Below are positions 5,190 through 6,606 of a stretch of 6,606 nucleotides of DNA, one piece after another (within the stretch, counting starts at the first letter, position 1; each line of letters starts with the position of its first letter). The notes beneath the pieces are model-generated. The model made no database searches. It was not told where the DNA came from and was given only the letters and a program-made list of their open reading frames with translations. A program made the translations under genes and the position numbers. The stretch is from an uncultured Simplicispira sp. (GTDB taxonomy: Bacteria > Pseudomonadota > Gammaproteobacteria > Burkholderiales > Burkholderiaceae_C). The stretch is from assembly GCA_903882725.1 (NCBI GenBank), contig CAIRYF010000095.1, positions 1 to 6,606 on the forward strand. The letters are read 5' to 3'.

Positions 5190-6606
5190 CTGCGCCAGCG
5201 CAGCGCCACTGGGCGCGCTCGCTGCGCTTTCGGCTGCTGGCGGCGACGCTGGTCGGTTTGGCAGTTGCCTTGCTGTTGGCGGGCTGGGTGCTCAGTAGTT
5301 TGTTTCGTGAGCACGTGCTGCGGCAGTTTGAAACAGCCCTGACCCAGCAGCTCGATCAGCTTACCGCCCGACTCGAATTTGACACGGCGGGCCGTCCGCG
5401 TATTGATAGCCAGGAGCTGTCGGATCCGCGTTGGCAGCGGCCCTATTCCGGGCTGTATTGGCAAATTGACGAAATGACCAATGGCGGGCAAGAACGCAGC
5501 GGCGTGCTGCGTTCGCGTTCGCTGTGGGACATCCGCTTGCAATTGCAGGCCGATGCTTTGGCCGATGGCGCTTTGCACGTACACGAAGGCGTGGGGCCGC
5601 AAGGCGCGCCGCTGCTGCTGCTGGAGCGCTCGCTGCGCGATGGGATGGCACCTGCACTGGCACCGCAGTCGCGCTGGCGGCTGGTGGTGGCGGGTGATTT
5701 GCAGGATGTGGGGCAGGCGGTGCAGCGTTTTACGGGCGTGCTGGTGATGTCGCTGCTGGTGTTGCTGGTGCTGCTGGCGCTGGCGGCGTGGGCGCAAGTG
5801 GCGCTGGGGCTGCGGCCTTTGCAGGCTTTGCAGCGCAGTTTGCAAGACGTACACCAAGGCCACAGCGCGCAGTTGCTGGGGGTGTTTCCGCAAGAAGTGC
5901 AGCCGCTGGTCAACGACTTCAATCAGGTGTTGGAGCGCAATGCCGAGGTGGTAGCGCGCGCTCGCACCCACGCGGGCAATTTGGCCCATGCTTTGAAAAC
6001 GCCGCTGTCGGTGCTGGATCAGGCCACAGCCTCAGGGGAGGGTGATTTGGCGCGCTTGGTGCAAGAGCAGCTGGCGCTGGCGCGGCGCTATGTCGATTGG
6101 CATTTGGCGCAGGCCCGTGTGGCCGCCACGCAGCGTTTGCCAGGCTTGCCGGGTCAAAGCACGGCGGTGGCACCGGTGGTGGCTGGCTTGGTGCGGGTGA
6201 TGGAGCGGGTGTATGCCGCGCGGGGATTAACGCTGCACGTCGATTTGGGCGATACCGCGCTATTTTTTGCTGGCGAGGAGCAGGACTTGCAGGAAATAGT
6301 GGGCAATTTATTGGACAACGCCTGCAAATGGGCCAAGACCCAGGTGCGCATTTGCGCCAGCCGGGTGGTGGGTGCCGTGCCAGCGCGGTTGCGGCTGCAG
6401 ATGGAGGATGACGGCCCGGGCATCGGCACTGAATATTTGCAGGCCGTGGTGGCGCGGGGCGTGCGCTTGGATGAAGCCGTTCCTGGCACCGGCCTAGGGC
6501 TGGCCATCGTGCAGGACTTGGTGGCTTTGTATGGCGGACAACTGCAGTTGCAGTCCTTGGCCAGCGGCGGCTTGGTGGCCACGGTCGAGCTGGCTGCTAC
6601 TGGCGG
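5186..6606 (+). CDS. Sensor histidine kinase, 3' end cut by window edge
   Basis: The frame opens at an ATG overlapping the regulator stop (ATGA, 5186-5189) and runs 473 codons to the right edge, ending just past the ATPase domain, so only a few residues should be missing. TM1 is at about 17-40, a periplasmic sensor region of about 140 residues follows (containing DPRWQRPYSGLYWQI), TM2 is at about 183-205, then a HAMP-like linker to about 258. The H-box is NLAHALKTPLSVL with phosphoacceptor H268. The N-box is NLLDN (374-378), G1 is DDGPG (408-412) and G2 is GTGLGL (434-439). All catalytic motifs are intact. The HALKTPL form and the PYSGLYWQI motif resemble PhoQ/FeuQ-like kinases of proteobacteria; the ligand cannot be told. 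It would phosphorylate the preceding regulator, with the exported PepSY protein as a possible periplasmic modulator. Confidence 0.95.
   Translation, partial: MTAPAQRHWARSLRFRLLAATLVGLAVALLLAGWVLSSLFREHVLRQFETALTQQLDQLTARLEFDTAGRPRIDSQELSDPRWQRPYSGLYWQIDEMTNGGQERSGVLRSRSLWDIRLQLQADALADGALHVHEGVGPQGAPLLLLERSLRDGMAPALAPQSRWRLVVAGDLQDVGQAVQRFTGVLVMSLLVLLVLLALAAWAQVALGLRPLQALQRSLQDVHQGHSAQLLGVFPQEVQPLVNDFNQVLERNAEVVARARTHAGNLAHALKTPLSVLDQATASGEGDLARLVQEQLALARRYVDWHLAQARVAATQRLPGLPGQSTAVAPVVAGLVRVMERVYAARGLTLHVDLGDTALFFAGEEQDLQEIVGNLLDNACKWAKTQVRICASRVVGAVPARLRLQMEDDGPGIGTEYLQAVVARGVRLDEAVPGTGLGLAIVQDLVALYGGQLQLQSLASGGLVATVELAATG

Noticed and set aside
5168..5989. Long minus-strand open frame (273 codons) opposite the kinase
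   Set aside because: Its product is Gln/His/Arg-rich low complexity, it lies wholly antisense to a kinase with intact motifs, and such frames are common opposite GC-rich genes.

Overview
The window looks like chromosomal DNA of a betaproteobacterium, most likely Burkholderiales and probably Comamonadaceae. This rests on the G+C-rich sequence with GCC/CTG/GTG-type codon use, a ferrochelatase that reads like comamonad HemH (N-terminal half with [11 protein letters not shown] and [20 protein letters not shown]), and the SHP/DHC cytochrome cluster known from purple and betaproteobacteria. The genus is not determined. Nothing suggests a phage, plasmid, transposon, CRISPR array or RNA gene.

Layout: two divergent gene blocks face away from a 108-bp intergenic region (3980-4087). 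The left block, all on the minus strand and read from right to left, is: shp (monohaem oxygen-binding-type cytochrome c, DUF1924), dhc (dihaem cytochrome c), a cytochrome b561-type membrane protein, rubredoxin, a short TraR/DksA-type C4 zinc-finger protein, a secreted DUF1566 (Lcl C-terminal domain) protein, and hemH (ferrochelatase, cut by the left edge). The first four are packed with gaps of 9, 13 and 22 bp, and the Shine-Dalgarno (SD) sequences sit on or beside the preceding stop codons, so they are very probably one operon. The last three follow at gaps of 71, 48 and 54 bp with no convincing terminator between them.

The right block, on the plus strand, is: a small exported PepSY-domain protein, an OmpR-family response regulator, and a sensor histidine kinase whose start overlaps the regulator stop (ATGA). 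The kinase is complete except for its last few residues, which lie beyond the right edge.

How the genes may work together: the membrane cytochrome b (four haem-ligand-like histidines) would pass quinol electrons to periplasmic DHC, which would reduce SHP, whose Asn-ligated haem can open to bind small ligands such as O2 or NO. The divergent PepSY/regulator/kinase set is the obvious candidate to control this operon from a periplasmic signal. Rubredoxin, the zinc-finger regulator and ferrochelatase fit a redox/haem theme, but their link to the cytochromes rests only on adjacency. The core cluster (shp-dhc-cyt b beside a two-component system) is a known gene arrangement with an unsettled physiological role. 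The less expected points are the rubredoxin joined to it, the degenerate DksA tip motif, an 8-bp tandem repeat just upstream of the response regulator, and an inverted repeat in the divergent control region.
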